DNA of 64,000 bases, from NCBI GenBank assembly GCA_044229775.1, contig JBGASH010000001.1:1-64000 (forward strand), in the 5' to 3' direction. Both the position numbers and the translations under genes were made by a program. Origin of the DNA: JAHEYG01 sp044229775. GTDB taxonomy: Bacteria > Bacteroidota > Bacteroidia > B-17B0 > Aurantibacillaceae. Positions 1 through 9,051 of this stretch are shown piece after piece. The notes under the pieces are model-generated. The model did no database searches. It was not told the DNA's origin and saw only the letters and a list, made by a program, of their open reading frames with translations. Numbering within the stretch: the first letter of the stretch is position 1; each line of letters opens with the position of its first letter.

Positions 1-667
1 TTTCGATACTTTGAATTTTTTCGATGCGCACAATGAACGAACGGTGCACGCGAATGAAATCGATCATGCCAAGTTTTTTCTCAATGTCCTTCATGGTAGA
101 ATGAACGGTATAACGAGCGTATTGGGTGTTGATGACTACATAATCCTTAAGCGCTTCTACATAAAAAATATCTTTTAAATATAGTTTTACTAAGCGGCTA
201 TTAGCTTTTACGAATAAAATGTCTTGTGTAGTGTCGTCCTTGTTTTCAACCAATGAATACAAGAAGTCGCGCTCTTTTTGAAGGGCCGCGTCTTTTTGGT
301 GTTTATACACCGCCATTTCGATGGTGCTATGCAGGTCGATCTCTTTGAACGGCTTTAAAATATATCCGTAAGGTTCGGTAACCTTCGCCTTGCTTAACGT
401 GCTCTCGTCGGCATAGGCCGTTAAAAAGATAATGGGAATATTAACCTCTTCTTTTATTTTTTCAGCTACCTCTATTCCGGTCATCCCGCCCTTTATCATA
501 ATGTCCATCAACACCAGATCGGGCCTTAAAGCCAAAATGCTATCAATGGCCTCTTTGCCATTGTTTGCTATTCCCAAAACATTATACCCCAGTTTTGTGA
601 GGCTGTTTTGAATGTCCTTTGCAACGATGCTTTCGTCTTCAACTATAAATATGTTTAACTTTTCCAT
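1..667 (-). CDS. LytTR-family response regulator (3' end beyond window)
   Basis: Translating the minus strand from the ATG at 667 gives an open frame to the window edge, about 222 codons, so the last part of the gene is outside. The N-terminus is a receiver domain: acidic pair in VEDE, phospho-acceptor Asp at about residue 55 in LVLMDIM, the Thr of FLTAYAD and the Lys of LKPF. From about residue 140 comes a LytTR DNA-binding domain (IFYVEALKDYVVI, then VHRSFIVRIEKI). It should act as a transcription factor driven by the histidine kinase immediately upstream; only 6 nt separate the kinase stop (674) from this ATG. Family assignment is firm. Target genes are unknown, and the missing end is probably only a short tail of the LytTR domain. 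Confidence 0.93.
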   Translation of the reverse strand, partial: MEKLNIFIVEDESIVAKDIQNSLTKLGYNVLGIANNGKEAIDSILALRPDLVLMDIMIKGGMTGIEVAEKIKEEVNIPIIFLTAYADESTLSKAKVTEPYGYILKPFKEIDLHSTIEMAVYKHQKDAALQKERDFLYSLVENKDDTTQDILFVKANSRLVKLYLKDIFYVEALKDYVVINTQYARYTVHSTMKDIEKKLGMIDFIRVHRSFIVRIEKIQSIE

Positions 668-673
668 TTTATT

Positions 674-3600
674 TTACATTGGGAAACTAATATAAAACCC
701 GGTACCCTTATACTTATTTTCTTTTAATTCTATTGTTCCGTTCAGTTGTTCAACCAGGGTGTTTACCAGTTGAAGCCCCAAAGAATTAGTGTTTTTAAAG
801 TCAATTTCTTTAGGGAACCCTTTGCCGTTATCCGATACTTCCAAACGGACCGTATTTGATTCGGCATGTAAATTTATTAAAATTATTCCATTTGAGTCCT
901 TATTAAACGCATGTTTAAAGCAATTTGTAACCAATTCGTTAATAATAAGGCCCGCAGGAATTGATGTATCAAGATTAAGAATTATTTTTTGAATATCAAG
1001 CACCAGCTTCACTTTTTGTCCGGTAGAGTAGGAGTGGAGGATATTATTAGCCAAAGTAGACACATATTCGGAAAAGTTAATTGAGGAAAACGTTTTGTTT
1101 TGATATAGCGATTCGTGAATATAAGCCATGGTTTTAATGCGGTTCTGGCTTTCCTTTAAAAGGGCCAGCGCGTACTCGTCGGTAACATAAGAAGACTGCA
1201 GATTAAGGATGCTGGAAATTACCTGCATGTTGTTTTTAACGCGGTGGTGGACCTCCTTAAGCAGAACCTCCTTTTCTTTTAACGACTGACTAATGCGGTC
1301 CTCGTTCAGTTTCTTTTCGGTAATGTCGTGTGCTACCCCCGATACTTCAACAATTTTATTGTTTTCATAGACCGGATTTAAAAACACTTCAAAATAAATT
1401 TGTATGCCGGCCGTGTCTACAATTGCAATTTCGAAGTTCAATGAGTTTCCGCTAAAAGCTTTGCTATATTGTTCGTCCCACCAGCTGGTATATTTTTCGT
1501 CACTCGCCATTTTTCCTCTGTTGGGCGCCTTTCCTTGCTTTGCTTCTGATCCATAGATCCTTTTAAGCAGGTCGGAATAGTTTTTGTTATAGGAAGTAAG
1601 GCTTCCTTCTTTATCAACCGTCCAAATATAATGCGAGCTTCCGTCGAAGATGGCATTCAGTTTTGCCGCCTGGCTAGTGGCTTTTTGTTCGTTCAGTACT
1701 TTATCGGTAATGTCAAAGCCCATTCCCGAAACTTCTATTACCTCGTTGTCCTGGTTATATATTGGGTGTAAAAAAATTTGTCGGAATGTCTTTTTTCCGT
1801 CAATGTTAGTTCTTTCGGTTATAAAATCGATGGCCTTTCCGGTAAAAGCCTCTTCGTATTTGCCATTCCAAAAATTATGGTATTCGGCCGTGGCGTATTG
1901 GTTTTGTGGTCGGGTTAATGCTTTGTTTAATTTGGGCTTTTGACCATAAAGATTAAAAATTGCTTTTGAAAAGTTATTATTAAACGAAGTATATGCCAGA
2001 TCTTTGTTTACCGTCCACATTATGTGCGATCCGCTTTCAAAAATGGCTTTTATTTTTGCTGCTTGCTCAATAACCTGCCTTTGGTTATTCTTGTTTTCGG
2101 TAATGTCGTGCGCTAAACAGGCTACCTCAAAGATCTCCCCGCTTTCGCCTTTGATGGGGTTAAGATAAACTTCACGATAAAGTTCCCCACCTTTCTTATC
2201 GCGATCTTGTCTTTCAAAAATTACCTGCTCGCCCTTAAATACCTCTTCGTATTTTGGATGCCACAGACTTTTGTTTTCTGTTTTAAATTTTTGCGGTATG
2301 ATCTCGTATGCCATTTTTCCTAATACGGGCATTACGCCATACTTTTGCTTAAAGACCTCCACATACTTCTGGTTAAAGAATGTGAGCTGGAATTTTTTAT
2401 TGACCGTCCAAACCAGAAAAGAGCTACTTTCAAAGATGGCGCTTAGTTTTGCGGTTTGCGCCTTAACGGCTTTTTCGTTTAGTTTTCTTTCAGTAACATT
2501 ATGAGAAATGGCCGCTACCTCCTTAACCTTGCCGCTCTGATCTTTTATGGGATTAAAATAAACTTCTCTGTATATCTCTTCTCCCGATTTCAGGGTTTTT
2601 AATGTTTCAAAAACCACATACTCTCCTTCAAAGGCCTTTTTATAGTTGGTCATCCAAAGCTTATAATCCTCTTTTGTAAGAAGCTTCTTATAAAGGGCTT
2701 TTAGGTTGCCGTTTCCGAAGGATTTTGTGTTGTAATATTTTATTAGCTGGTTCTTATAGTTGTCGTTAAATGAAGTAAAATTATACTTATTGTCAATCGT
2801 CCAAATGATGTGGGTGGACGTATTGAAAAGTGTTTGCAGTTTTCGCTCTATTGTTTTCCGCTGTTCAATTTCTTCGAGTAGCTTTTTATTGTGTTCTTCC
2901 GCTATCTCAGCCCTTAGTTTTTCTTTTTCGTAAATTTCCTTTTCTGTAACGTCTTTCATCAGCGTAAGCACGCAGCTTTCGCCGTTATAGGTTACCGGGG
3001 CCGACTTCAGTTCAACGTTTACAATATTCTTCTTCGCGGTCCTTATTTTATAGGAGACAAAGTCGAACTCTTTTCCTGCCGTGGCCTCCTTAAGGCGTAT
3101 TAGGGCCCGTTCGCGCTGTTCGGGTATGATGTAATTGATCAAATATTTTCCTAAGATCTTTTCCGCCGATTTTTCTTTAAGGATCTTTACGGCTTCTTTA
3201 TTGCACATCTTACAAAATCCCTTGTGGTGGATAAAATAGGCAAACGGCGAAACGTCAAGCAGCTCTTTGTAGTCGTTCCACTTTTGTTCTAATTCTTTCT
3301 GGAGTCTTTTTCGCTCGGTAATGATTTGAAAGGTGGCTTGCACAGCGTGGTTGCCGTCAAAATAAACCGCGTTAGACTTAGCTTCAATGTCTATAACATT
3401 TCCTTTCTTATCTTTTATTCGAATTTCGATTGGCGGGAATGTTTGGCCTTTCAGAATTTTTTCATTGCTAACTCTAATGCGTTTGTGAAATTCGGGTAGA
3501 AAAAAATCAAACGGCTTAAGTTCTGAAAGTTTTTGTTTTGAAGAAAGGCTTAATATCTCTTTTGCTTTTTGGTTCAGAAAAAACACTTTCTTATTGTCGA

Positions 3601-3688
3601 AAATAACCACGGCAATTGGAAGCATTTCCAGCGTGTCGGCGTTCACTTCGGTTCCGGCAAAGCGATTGCTATTTTCTTTTTTCTTCAC
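674..3688 (-). CDS. Sensor histidine kinase with six PAS domains, HisKA_2 type
   Basis: 1004 aa with no signal peptide or membrane segment, so it should be a cytoplasmic sensor. Six PAS-like units lie at about 20-130, 137-255, 285-400, 415-530, 545-665 and 675-795. The last four are close copies that each begin with a variant of 'AIFESSSHxxWTV'. They are followed by a HisKA_2 dimerisation/phosphoacceptor domain near 805-880 (His in EVHHRVKNN) and a HATPase near 895-1004 (N box NELVTNCFKHAF, G1 DNGKGF, G2 LGLQLV). The start codon is GTG, which overlaps the stop of the upstream MORN gene by 4 nt (GTGA), implying translational coupling. The partner is the LytTR regulator 6 nt downstream. HisKA_2 kinases paired with LytTR regulators are common in Bacteroidota. 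The sensed ligand cannot be told from sequence. Confidence 0.93.
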   Translation of the reverse strand: MKKKENSNRFAGTEVNADTLEMLPIAVVIFDNKKVFFLNQKAKEILSLSSKQKLSELKPFDFFLPEFHKRIRVSNEKILKGQTFPPIEIRIKDKKGNVIDIEAKSNAVYFDGNHAVQATFQIITERKRLQKELEQKWNDYKELLDVSPFAYFIHHKGFCKMCNKEAVKILKEKSAEKILGKYLINYIIPEQRERALIRLKEATAGKEFDFVSYKIRTAKKNIVNVELKSAPVTYNGESCVLTLMKDVTEKEIYEKEKLRAEIAEEHNKKLLEEIEQRKTIERKLQTLFNTSTHIIWTIDNKYNFTSFNDNYKNQLIKYYNTKSFGNGNLKALYKKLLTKEDYKLWMTNYKKAFEGEYVVFETLKTLKSGEEIYREVYFNPIKDQSGKVKEVAAISHNVTERKLNEKAVKAQTAKLSAIFESSSFLVWTVNKKFQLTFFNQKYVEVFKQKYGVMPVLGKMAYEIIPQKFKTENKSLWHPKYEEVFKGEQVIFERQDRDKKGGELYREVYLNPIKGESGEIFEVACLAHDITENKNNQRQVIEQAAKIKAIFESGSHIMWTVNKDLAYTSFNNNFSKAIFNLYGQKPKLNKALTRPQNQYATAEYHNFWNGKYEEAFTGKAIDFITERTNIDGKKTFRQIFLHPIYNQDNEVIEVSGMGFDITDKVLNEQKATSQAAKLNAIFDGSSHYIWTVDKEGSLTSYNKNYSDLLKRIYGSEAKQGKAPNRGKMASDEKYTSWWDEQYSKAFSGNSLNFEIAIVDTAGIQIYFEVFLNPVYENNKIVEVSGVAHDITEKKLNEDRISQSLKEKEVLLKEVHHRVKNNMQVISSILNLQSSYVTDEYALALLKESQNRIKTMAYIHESLYQNKTFSSINFSEYVSTLANNILHSYSTGQKVKLVLDIQKIILNLDTSIPAGLIINELVTNCFKHAFNKDSNGIILINLHAESNTVRLEVSDNGKGFPKEIDFKNTNSLGLQLVNTLVEQLNGTIELKENKYKGTGFYISFPM

Positions 3689-5388
3689 TCTTCTTTTTTG
3701 GGTTCGGGTGTTTTTTTAAGATTGTCGGTCTTTTCAAGCGATCCTTTTTTTACCAACGACGAATAATCGCGCAAGCTTTCCTCGTATGTGGGTTTAATTT
3801 TTACGCCCTGAAATTTGATCTCAATATCGTTCTCATAATAAATAGTTAAATAATTATATCCTGTTTCGTCGTAATAACGCCAGTCGCCCTGTTTTAATCC
3901 TCCCTGATAATTGCCATGAAACATTTTCTTTCCGTTCCTATAATACCAGGTGTGCATGCCGTCGGGATCGCCGTTTAAATAACGTCCTTCCATCCGCGGA
4001 TGCTCTTTGGGCATGTAAAAGCTTCTCCACATGCTGTCTTGTTTGTCGGCCACGTATTTTCCGATCTCTTTATATTCGGCTGTTTCATAAACCCACAATC
4101 CCTCCTTCATATTATCCAAATAAGTTCCTTTGGTCAACACCTTTCCGTCTTCGGTATAATCGGTCATAATACCTTCGCGTTTTCCGTTAACATAGTTTTC
4201 TTCACGCATCAGTGCTCCGTTCTCATAATACCATTTCCAGGCGCCCTGTGTACGGCCTTTCTTGTCGTATCGTCCTTTTTGTTCTAGTTTTCCATTAGGA
4301 TAATAAAAACTCCAGTCGCCTATGCGATGATCGAAAGAACAAAGTCCTTTTGCTTTAAACTCACCGGTGTTATGATACTCTGTCCATTCCCCAATTTTAT
4401 TTCTTAAGCTATCAACCGGCCCTCTTTCAATAACTACGCCCTCGTTATAGGTCATTGCCGAATCAGGAATAGGAATTTGACGACAAACCCATTTTTTTAT
4501 ATATGTGCCCGAAGTATCATCACGAGAAACGGGTAAAGAATCGCAACTAAACTTTTTACGGTAATGGTAATGTGTTCCTATTGGCACACCCTCTACGTAA
4601 GGGCCTTCATATTGCATAACGCCGTCGGGGTAATACGTTTTGAAAATTTCAACCACCGCTAATTCGGGTGCGTTCTTTACTTGCTTTCCTAAATTAAATT
4701 TTTCTGTTTTTATCAGGCTTCCTTTTTTATCATACTCTTTTACATATCCATCAAGCACATCATCATTGAACCGCTCTTCTTTTTTTACTTTTCCATCTTC
4801 ATAAAAATCCTTCCACATGCCTTGCTTTTTTCCGTCAGTATCTTTTCTGTTTATGCGGTCGGTATTTTGTAAGATGCCCGATTTATATTCATATACGGCT
4901 AATATTACAGAGTCTTGCGAAAATTCATAAGAAAAGCCATCTGGTTTTCCATTAACATAGGGTAGGGTTTGTTTTATTTTACCGCTCGGATAAAAATATT
5001 TTGTTGTTCCGTGTTTTATATCATTCACAAATATTTCGCGTGATATAATTTTTTGAGCTGTGTCATAATTACAAACAGCTCCGTTGCGTTTACCTTCAGC
5101 GTAATTAATGGATTTAGTAATTCTTCCGTTCTCTGAATAGAATTTCCAGATACTATCCAATAAAAAGTTTTTTCTATTTCCTTCTGTTTTTATTTTTCCA
5201 TTCTTATAATAATTTTTCCAGTAACCGTCGGGTTGACCATTTTTCATTAAACCTTCGGAAGAAAGGGCGCCGTTATCGTAATAAAATTTATTATAACCGT
5301 TTGGATTGGTAGTTTGTGAATTAGTAATAAAGAATATGGAATTCAGAATTAATAAAACCAGGAATTTATTTCTTTTTAAAAAACGCAA
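3685..5388 (-). CDS. Secreted MORN/YwqK-type repeat protein
   Basis: 567 aa. A signal peptide with a basic start (RFLKRNK), a hydrophobic core and likely cleavage after NSQ directs it across the inner membrane. The rest is a ladder of MORN/YwqK-like repeats of the form G-x-W-K-x-Y-Y-x-N-G-K (for example GYWKNYYKNGK, GMWKDFYEDGKV, GAWKWYYENGAL). The C-terminus is Lys/Glu/Pro-rich. Such repeats make an extended beta surface; no enzyme motif is visible. The start is TTG: it is the only in-frame start that keeps the signal peptide. It lies 26 nt after nadA and overlaps the kinase gene by 4 nt, so it probably belongs to one operon with the kinase and LytTR regulator. A role as periplasmic or surface partner of the kinase is inference only, because the kinase has no obvious extracytoplasmic domain. 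Confidence 0.85.
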   Translation of the reverse strand: MRFLKRNKFLVLLILNSIFFITNSQTTNPNGYNKFYYDNGALSSEGLMKNGQPDGYWKNYYKNGKIKTEGNRKNFLLDSIWKFYSENGRITKSINYAEGKRNGAVCNYDTAQKIISREIFVNDIKHGTTKYFYPSGKIKQTLPYVNGKPDGFSYEFSQDSVILAVYEYKSGILQNTDRINRKDTDGKKQGMWKDFYEDGKVKKEERFNDDVLDGYVKEYDKKGSLIKTEKFNLGKQVKNAPELAVVEIFKTYYPDGVMQYEGPYVEGVPIGTHYHYRKKFSCDSLPVSRDDTSGTYIKKWVCRQIPIPDSAMTYNEGVVIERGPVDSLRNKIGEWTEYHNTGEFKAKGLCSFDHRIGDWSFYYPNGKLEQKGRYDKKGRTQGAWKWYYENGALMREENYVNGKREGIMTDYTEDGKVLTKGTYLDNMKEGLWVYETAEYKEIGKYVADKQDSMWRSFYMPKEHPRMEGRYLNGDPDGMHTWYYRNGKKMFHGNYQGGLKQGDWRYYDETGYNYLTIYYENDIEIKFQGVKIKPTYEESLRDYSSLVKKGSLEKTDNLKKTPEPKKEE

Positions 5389-5414
5389 TTTCTCTCTCTT
5401 CAGGTTAACAATAC

Positions 5415-6392
5415 TTATAACCCAAATTTAGCAGATAATTCCAACATTTTCAAAATAGGTTTTTTAGCTTTATTTATGAGGTTTTCGTCCATTAAAAGCT
5501 CAGGTTGCTCGTATTTTAAAGCAATATAAATTTTTTCAAGCGTATTGAGTTTCATATATGGGCAATCATTACAGGCACAATTATTATTTGGGGGAGCAGG
5601 AATAAATGTTTTTTGGGGATTATTTTTTTGCATTTGGTGTAAAATACCTGTTTCCGTTAAAACTATAAATTTTGTTTTATTTGATCTTGATGTATAATTC
5701 AATAAGGCTGTTGTACTACCTATAAAGTCAGCCTTTTCTAAAATATCTGCTTCACATTCAGGATGTGCAATGATCTCAGCATCCGGATTACTAGCTTTTA
5801 ATTTAATTAATTTTTCCAGCGAAAATATCTCATGAACCATACAGGCACCATTCCAAAGAACCATGTTACGCCCTGTTTTCTTATTAATATAAGCTCCCAG
5901 GTTCTTATCAGGCGCAAATATTATTTTTTGATCTTTTGGTAAACTTTCTACTATTTGAACAGCATTACTACTAGTACATATGATATCCGATAGAGCTTTA
6001 ATTTCAGCTGTACAATTTATGTATGTTATTACAATATGATCAGAGTGCTTTTGTTTAAATTCTGAAAATAATTCAGGTGGACAAGAATCGGCTAATGAGC
6101 AACCGGCTTTTAGATCGGGAATTAAAACCTTTTTCGTTGGATTTAAGATCTTAGCCGTTTCGGCCATAAAATGTACTCCCGCAAATAAAATGATATCAGC
6201 TTTACTTTTTTGCGCTTGCTGCGCCAGACCTAAACTATCCCCAATATAGTCAGCAATATCTTGTATGTCAGCGTCTTGATAGTAGTGGGCCAGTATTACC
6301 GCGTTCTTCTCTTTCTTAAGATAATTTATTTCTTCAAACAAATCAATAGCCGGATCAATTTTTTTTTCGAGGTATCCTTTTTCTAAGATCAT
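5415..6392 (-). CDS. nadA: Quinolinate synthase NadA
   Basis: 325 aa, normal length for NadA. The enzyme condenses iminoaspartate with dihydroxyacetone phosphate to quinolinate in de novo NAD synthesis and needs a [4Fe-4S] cluster. Visible hallmarks are LAHYYQDADIQDIADYIGDS near the N-terminus, GCSLADSCP, the GACMVHE segment, HPECEADI and the C-terminal CACNDCPYM. The cluster cysteines expected for the family are therefore present. ATG at 6392. A promoter candidate (TACCTTTG, with TTG 21 bp upstream) lies about 130 nt ahead. nadB and nadC are not adjacent; another NAD gene, nadD, is at 30330. The downstream MORN gene follows after 26 nt and may be read from the same promoter. Confidence 0.96.
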   Translation of the reverse strand: MILEKGYLEKKIDPAIDLFEEINYLKKEKNAVILAHYYQDADIQDIADYIGDSLGLAQQAQKSKADIILFAGVHFMAETAKILNPTKKVLIPDLKAGCSLADSCPPELFSEFKQKHSDHIVITYINCTAEIKALSDIICTSSNAVQIVESLPKDQKIIFAPDKNLGAYINKKTGRNMVLWNGACMVHEIFSLEKLIKLKASNPDAEIIAHPECEADILEKADFIGSTTALLNYTSRSNKTKFIVLTETGILHQMQKNNPQKTFIPAPPNNNCACNDCPYMKLNTLEKIYIALKYEQPELLMDENLINKAKKPILKMLELSAKFGL

Positions 6393-6519
6393 ATATCTAT
6401 ATATATAACTTATTTAAAAAATAATTAATATGTATTATTATATGGTGTTAGTTGTGTTAAGAAATAAGTAATTAAAATTTGCAATTATGGAATATGAACG
6501 TCAACCAACATTATATTAA

Positions 6520-6551
6520 CAAAGGTAATCTTTTAATTGTTTGGTAGTCAA
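6520..6551 (-). promoter_or_regulatory. Bacteroidota-type promoter for nadA
   Basis: On the minus strand 6527-6520 reads TACCTTTG, an exact match to the TAnnTTTG -7 element. TTG at 6551-6549 lies 21 bp upstream as the -33 part. Transcription would start near 6513, leaving a leader of about 120 nt ahead of nadA. Confidence 0.55.
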
Positions 6552-6865
6552 CACAACAAATTTCTTTTTATGTAAGACAATAGTAATTAACATTAATAAC
6601 TTATAGGAGTTTTATGACTTTAAATGGTTAAAAACAAACCAAAAATACCCCACAAATAACCGCTAAAAATCTTGACAAAACCAAAAACAACGAGCCTAAC
6701 ATTTTAAACGGATAAATCATTAAAAACAAATCGTACAAATATCAACACATAAAACAGCCTATTAACAACTATTATATGCCCTGTTGTTAATTGAGAACTG
6801 CTAGTTACCAGTGTAATAAGTTATGAGTGTTAATTAACGTGAATTACTAATTACAAACAATAATG

Positions 6866-6873
6866 TATTTTTG
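6866..6873 (+). promoter_or_regulatory. -7 element for rpiB
   Basis: TATTTTTG matches TAnnTTTG exactly and lies 21 nt before the rpiB ATG at 6895, so transcription would start near 6880. No clear -33 TTG is seen. Confidence 0.5.
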
Positions 6874-6894
6874 TGAAATAAGGATGTATATACA

Positions 6895-7323
6895 ATGAAA
6901 ATTTCAATTGGAAGTGATCACGCGGGATTTGAGCTTAAAGAGCAAGTTATAGACTATCTTAAATCAAAGAACCTTACAGTTGAAAATAAAGGATGCTACA
7001 GTGCCGAGCGGGCGGATTATCCTGACTATGGACACGCGGTTGCCATTTCGGTTTTAAACAAAGAAAGCGATCTTGGTATTGTTATATGCGGAAGCGGTAA
7101 TGGCATAAACATGAGCGTAAACAAACATAAAGGCATTCGGGGGGCTTTGTGTTGGAACAGAGAAATAGCCGCGCTGGCACGCCAACACAACAACGCTAAC
7201 GTTATGGCCCTTCCCGCAAGATTTATTACTAAAGAAGAGGCCCTTGCCTGTGTTGACGCTTTTTTAAGCAGCGTATTTGAAGGCGGAAGACATCAGGATA
7301 GAGTATTAAAAATAGATTGTTAA
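6895..7323 (+). CDS. rpiB: Ribose-5-phosphate isomerase B
   Basis: 142 aa, full length for the RpiB/LacAB family. The enzyme interconverts ribose 5-phosphate and ribulose 5-phosphate in the non-oxidative pentose phosphate pathway. The family motifs are present: GSDHAGFELK at residues 6-15, the active-site Cys65 in ICGSGNGINM, then HKGIRGALCW and ARQHNNANV. The ATG at 6895 is preceded by a good -7 element. The next gene starts 16 nt downstream and is probably co-transcribed. Confidence 0.96.
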   Translation: MKISIGSDHAGFELKEQVIDYLKSKNLTVENKGCYSAERADYPDYGHAVAISVLNKESDLGIVICGSGNGINMSVNKHKGIRGALCWNREIAALARQHNNANVMALPARFITKEEALACVDAFLSSVFEGGRHQDRVLKIDC

Positions 7324-7339
7324 ACCAAAAACAGAATTC

Positions 7340-7873
7340 ATGAAAAAACTAGCAACAATTGCCATAGTTGTTTTTGCCCTTGCGGGGAAAGCACAGATCG
7401 GACAGTCGTTTCCTGACGTAGTTGGAGAAACGCTTGACAAAAAAGCGGCCACCCTGCCGATCAAAAATAAAAAACACAGCGTTATAGGAATGGCTTTTCA
7501 CAGAAGCGCCGAAGACGCCATGAAAAAATGGATGAATCCGCTTTGCGATGCTTTTGTAAATACAAGCAAGGCCACGAAACACGACATGGACATGAGCCAC
7601 GATGTGAATTTTATGTTCGTACCATTCATCAGTGGGTTTTTTGATATTGCCGAAAGCTATCAGAAAAGTACCGATAAGGCATTTTGGCCATATGTTATGG
7701 ATACCAAAAAGACCGATGTAAAAGAGGTGGCAAAAAAATTGGGAATTAAAGACACCAAGATCCCTTACTTTTTTGTATTGGACGAAACCGGAAAAGTGTT
7801 AGCCGTTGAGAGCGGCGATTATAAGGCCGATAAGGTAAGCCGGCTCGAAGACTCCTTAGATAAAGAAGAATAA
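7340..7873 (+). CDS. Exported protein with thioredoxin-like fold, function unknown
   Basis: 177 aa with a short signal peptide (MKKLATIAIVVFALAGKAQ). The mature part starts IGQSFPDVVGETLDKK and ends with a KIPYFFVLDETGKVLAVESG strand pair. This FPD...IPYFFVLD...G layout is typical of thioredoxin/peroxiredoxin folds, but there is no CxxC motif, so redox activity of the usual kind is unlikely. There is a faint likeness to ATP10-type assembly proteins (FPDV-G-TL...KW-NP), which I treat as a suggestion only. It follows rpiB by 16 nt and ends at a strong terminator. Confidence 0.72.
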   Translation: MKKLATIAIVVFALAGKAQIGQSFPDVVGETLDKKAATLPIKNKKHSVIGMAFHRSAEDAMKKWMNPLCDAFVNTSKATKHDMDMSHDVNFMFVPFISGFFDIAESYQKSTDKAFWPYVMDTKKTDVKEVAKKLGIKDTKIPYFFVLDETGKVLAVESGDYKADKVSRLEDSLDKEE

Positions 7874-7883
7874 TGAAAAACAA

Positions 7884-7909
7884 AAAAGCCGCTTATTAAG
7901 GCGGCTTTT
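7884..7909 (+). terminator. Bidirectional rho-independent terminator
   Basis: AAAAGCCGC (7884-7892) and GCGGCTTTT (7901-7909) form a 9-bp stem with an 8-nt loop, with T-rich sequence after it and A-rich sequence before it. It lies between two convergent genes and can serve both. Confidence 0.85.
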
Positions 7910-7915
7910 GTTTTA

Positions 7916-8215
7916 TTAAGCGGTTTTTTTAATGACCTTGCGATAGTGGTGATGCTGACGACGGCCTACCGAAGGGCTTGCTGCCGCGCGTAATATTCTT
8001 TCGTGTTTTTTAGTAAGGCGCGTTCCGGCGAAGTGGATCAAAAACCCTAGAGTAAACATGGCCGCGATGATGTAAAAAATTACCAGGCTGCCTTTTGCCG
8101 CGGTTAAAACGGTTTCAAGGGTTGCTGCGCTGGCCGAAGAGGCGGCAAGCATTAGTATTGCGCTTACGAGAACTATTCTTTTTGAAATCATTCCCACTTT
8201 ATTCTTTGCTTCCAT
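7916..8215 (-). CDS. Small membrane protein, function unknown
   Basis: 99 aa. Residues about 11-31 look like a signal peptide or first membrane segment (VLVSAILMLAASSASAA), followed by a second membrane segment near 44-63 (LVIFYIIAAMFTLGFLIHF). The last 35 residues are strongly basic (Arg, Lys and a His triplet) and would face the cytoplasm or bind acidic polymers. I recognise no family. The gene stands alone, with a 343-bp region upstream and a shared terminator downstream. Codon use resembles its neighbours. Confidence 0.65.
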   Translation of the reverse strand: MEAKNKVGMISKRIVLVSAILMLAASSASAATLETVLTAAKGSLVIFYIIAAMFTLGFLIHFAGTRLTKKHERILRAAASPSVGRRQHHHYRKVIKKTA

Positions 8216-8558
8216 AATTATTTATTTTTAAATGTTAGTATATATGTTTAATAATTTATTTCTCTTCTCTGTTATAAAGGTAAACCATCTCTTTGTATCC
8301 TTTTCCTGCATTTATACATCTGGCCGACTTTGTTTAATAACTGGTTTTTTTGAACTGACCCTTAATTTTTAAAAGAACGTTCAGATCTCTCTTATATACA
8401 AAAACGAAACCAAACCTTTTTTAGTTTGGTATAACGCTGTTAATTTTAGTTAAGCAGGTGTTTGGATGAGCGAAGACGGAATCTAAAACCATAAAGTAAA
8501 ATGACATAAAAGCAAAAAGCCGCCCGGGGAGGCGGCTTCTATACAACAAGAACCCGAA
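8216..8558. other. Intergenic region with one inverted repeat
   Basis: This 343-base gap lies between two minus-strand genes. It contains a perfect 7-bp inverted repeat, ACCAAAC (8409-8415) and GTTTGGT (8424-8430), with a T-rich loop: either a weak terminator or an operator. The terminator of the PepSY gene is at its right end. I see no convincing ORF. Confidence 0.5.
8517..8538 (-). terminator. Terminator after the PepSY-like gene
   Basis: AAGCCGCC (8517-8524) and GGCGGCTT (8531-8538) form a GC-rich 8-bp stem with a 6-nt loop. Read on the minus strand it is followed by a T-rich run, 20 nt after the stop at 8559. Confidence 0.85.
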
Positions 8559-9017
8559 TTATTTTTTTACATCATCTTTATCGTCTTCTTTTTCCACTTC
8601 TTTTTTCACAAAGCCGCCATTAGCATCAAAAATATAATCTGCTTCTCCCGCTTCAGCTTCATATGAAATTTTTCCGGCAGCATCAGTGATTTTGCTCGCT
8701 TCTTTTATTTTTTTACCCGGAACGTTTTTGTTCATATAATCAGTTACCGCTTTGGGTAATTCAGAAACTTTTATTTCTACCTCTGTTTCTAAAAGTTTTC
8801 CCGAGGCATCAAAAAGAGCCGAGGCCTCTACTTTATTCTGATCAAATTCAGCTTCGTAATTGCCGCCTTCTTTTTCCCATCCTTCTACTTTAGAAGCAGG
8901 AAATTGTTTTTTAAAGCCGTCCTTTACAGCAGCAGGAACGTCAGCTTCTTTCACTTTTTGTGCATTAGCGAAACCTACTCCCAGGCTTAACGCTACAATA
9001 AAAATCAGGTTTTTCAT
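8559..9017 (-). CDS. PepSY-like periplasmic protein
   Basis: 152 aa with a signal peptide ending near NAQ (about residue 20). The mature protein has two PepSY/BLIP-like units, each with the pattern 'xxVPxAVKxxFxxxxPxxKxxxxxKExxxYEAEF' and then 'FDAxGxLxxxExEI'. The tail is acidic (EKEDDKDDVKK). In Bacteroidota such proteins are periplasmic, often controlled by a two-component system, with no proven biochemical role. It lies downstream of, and on the same strand as, a regulator-kinase-TonB receptor set. It has its own promoter that shares an 18-nt motif with the regulator promoter, so it is probably a target of that regulator. Confidence 0.85.
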   Translation of the reverse strand: MKNLIFIVALSLGVGFANAQKVKEADVPAAVKDGFKKQFPASKVEGWEKEGGNYEAEFDQNKVEASALFDASGKLLETEVEIKVSELPKAVTDYMNKNVPGKKIKEASKITDAAGKISYEAEAGEADYIFDANGGFVKKEVEKEDDKDDVKK

Positions 9018-9051
9018 TTTTTATCTTTAGGGTTTATATTAATTTATACTA

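Larger units (their letters stand above)
6393..6894. other. Divergent AT-rich intergenic region nadA / rpiB
   Basis: About 500 bases, very AT-rich, between two divergent genes. I find no ORF above about 15 codons. It holds one good -7 element per direction (6520-6527 minus and 6866-6873 plus) plus a further TATTTTTG match on the minus strand at 6640-6647. No riboswitch-like folding or long repeat is obvious. Confidence 0.6.

Noticed and set aside
8409..8430. ACCAAAC/GTTTGGT hairpin as a terminator
   Set aside because: Not directly downstream of any gene end and only 7 bp; kept as an unexplained inverted repeat in the gap.
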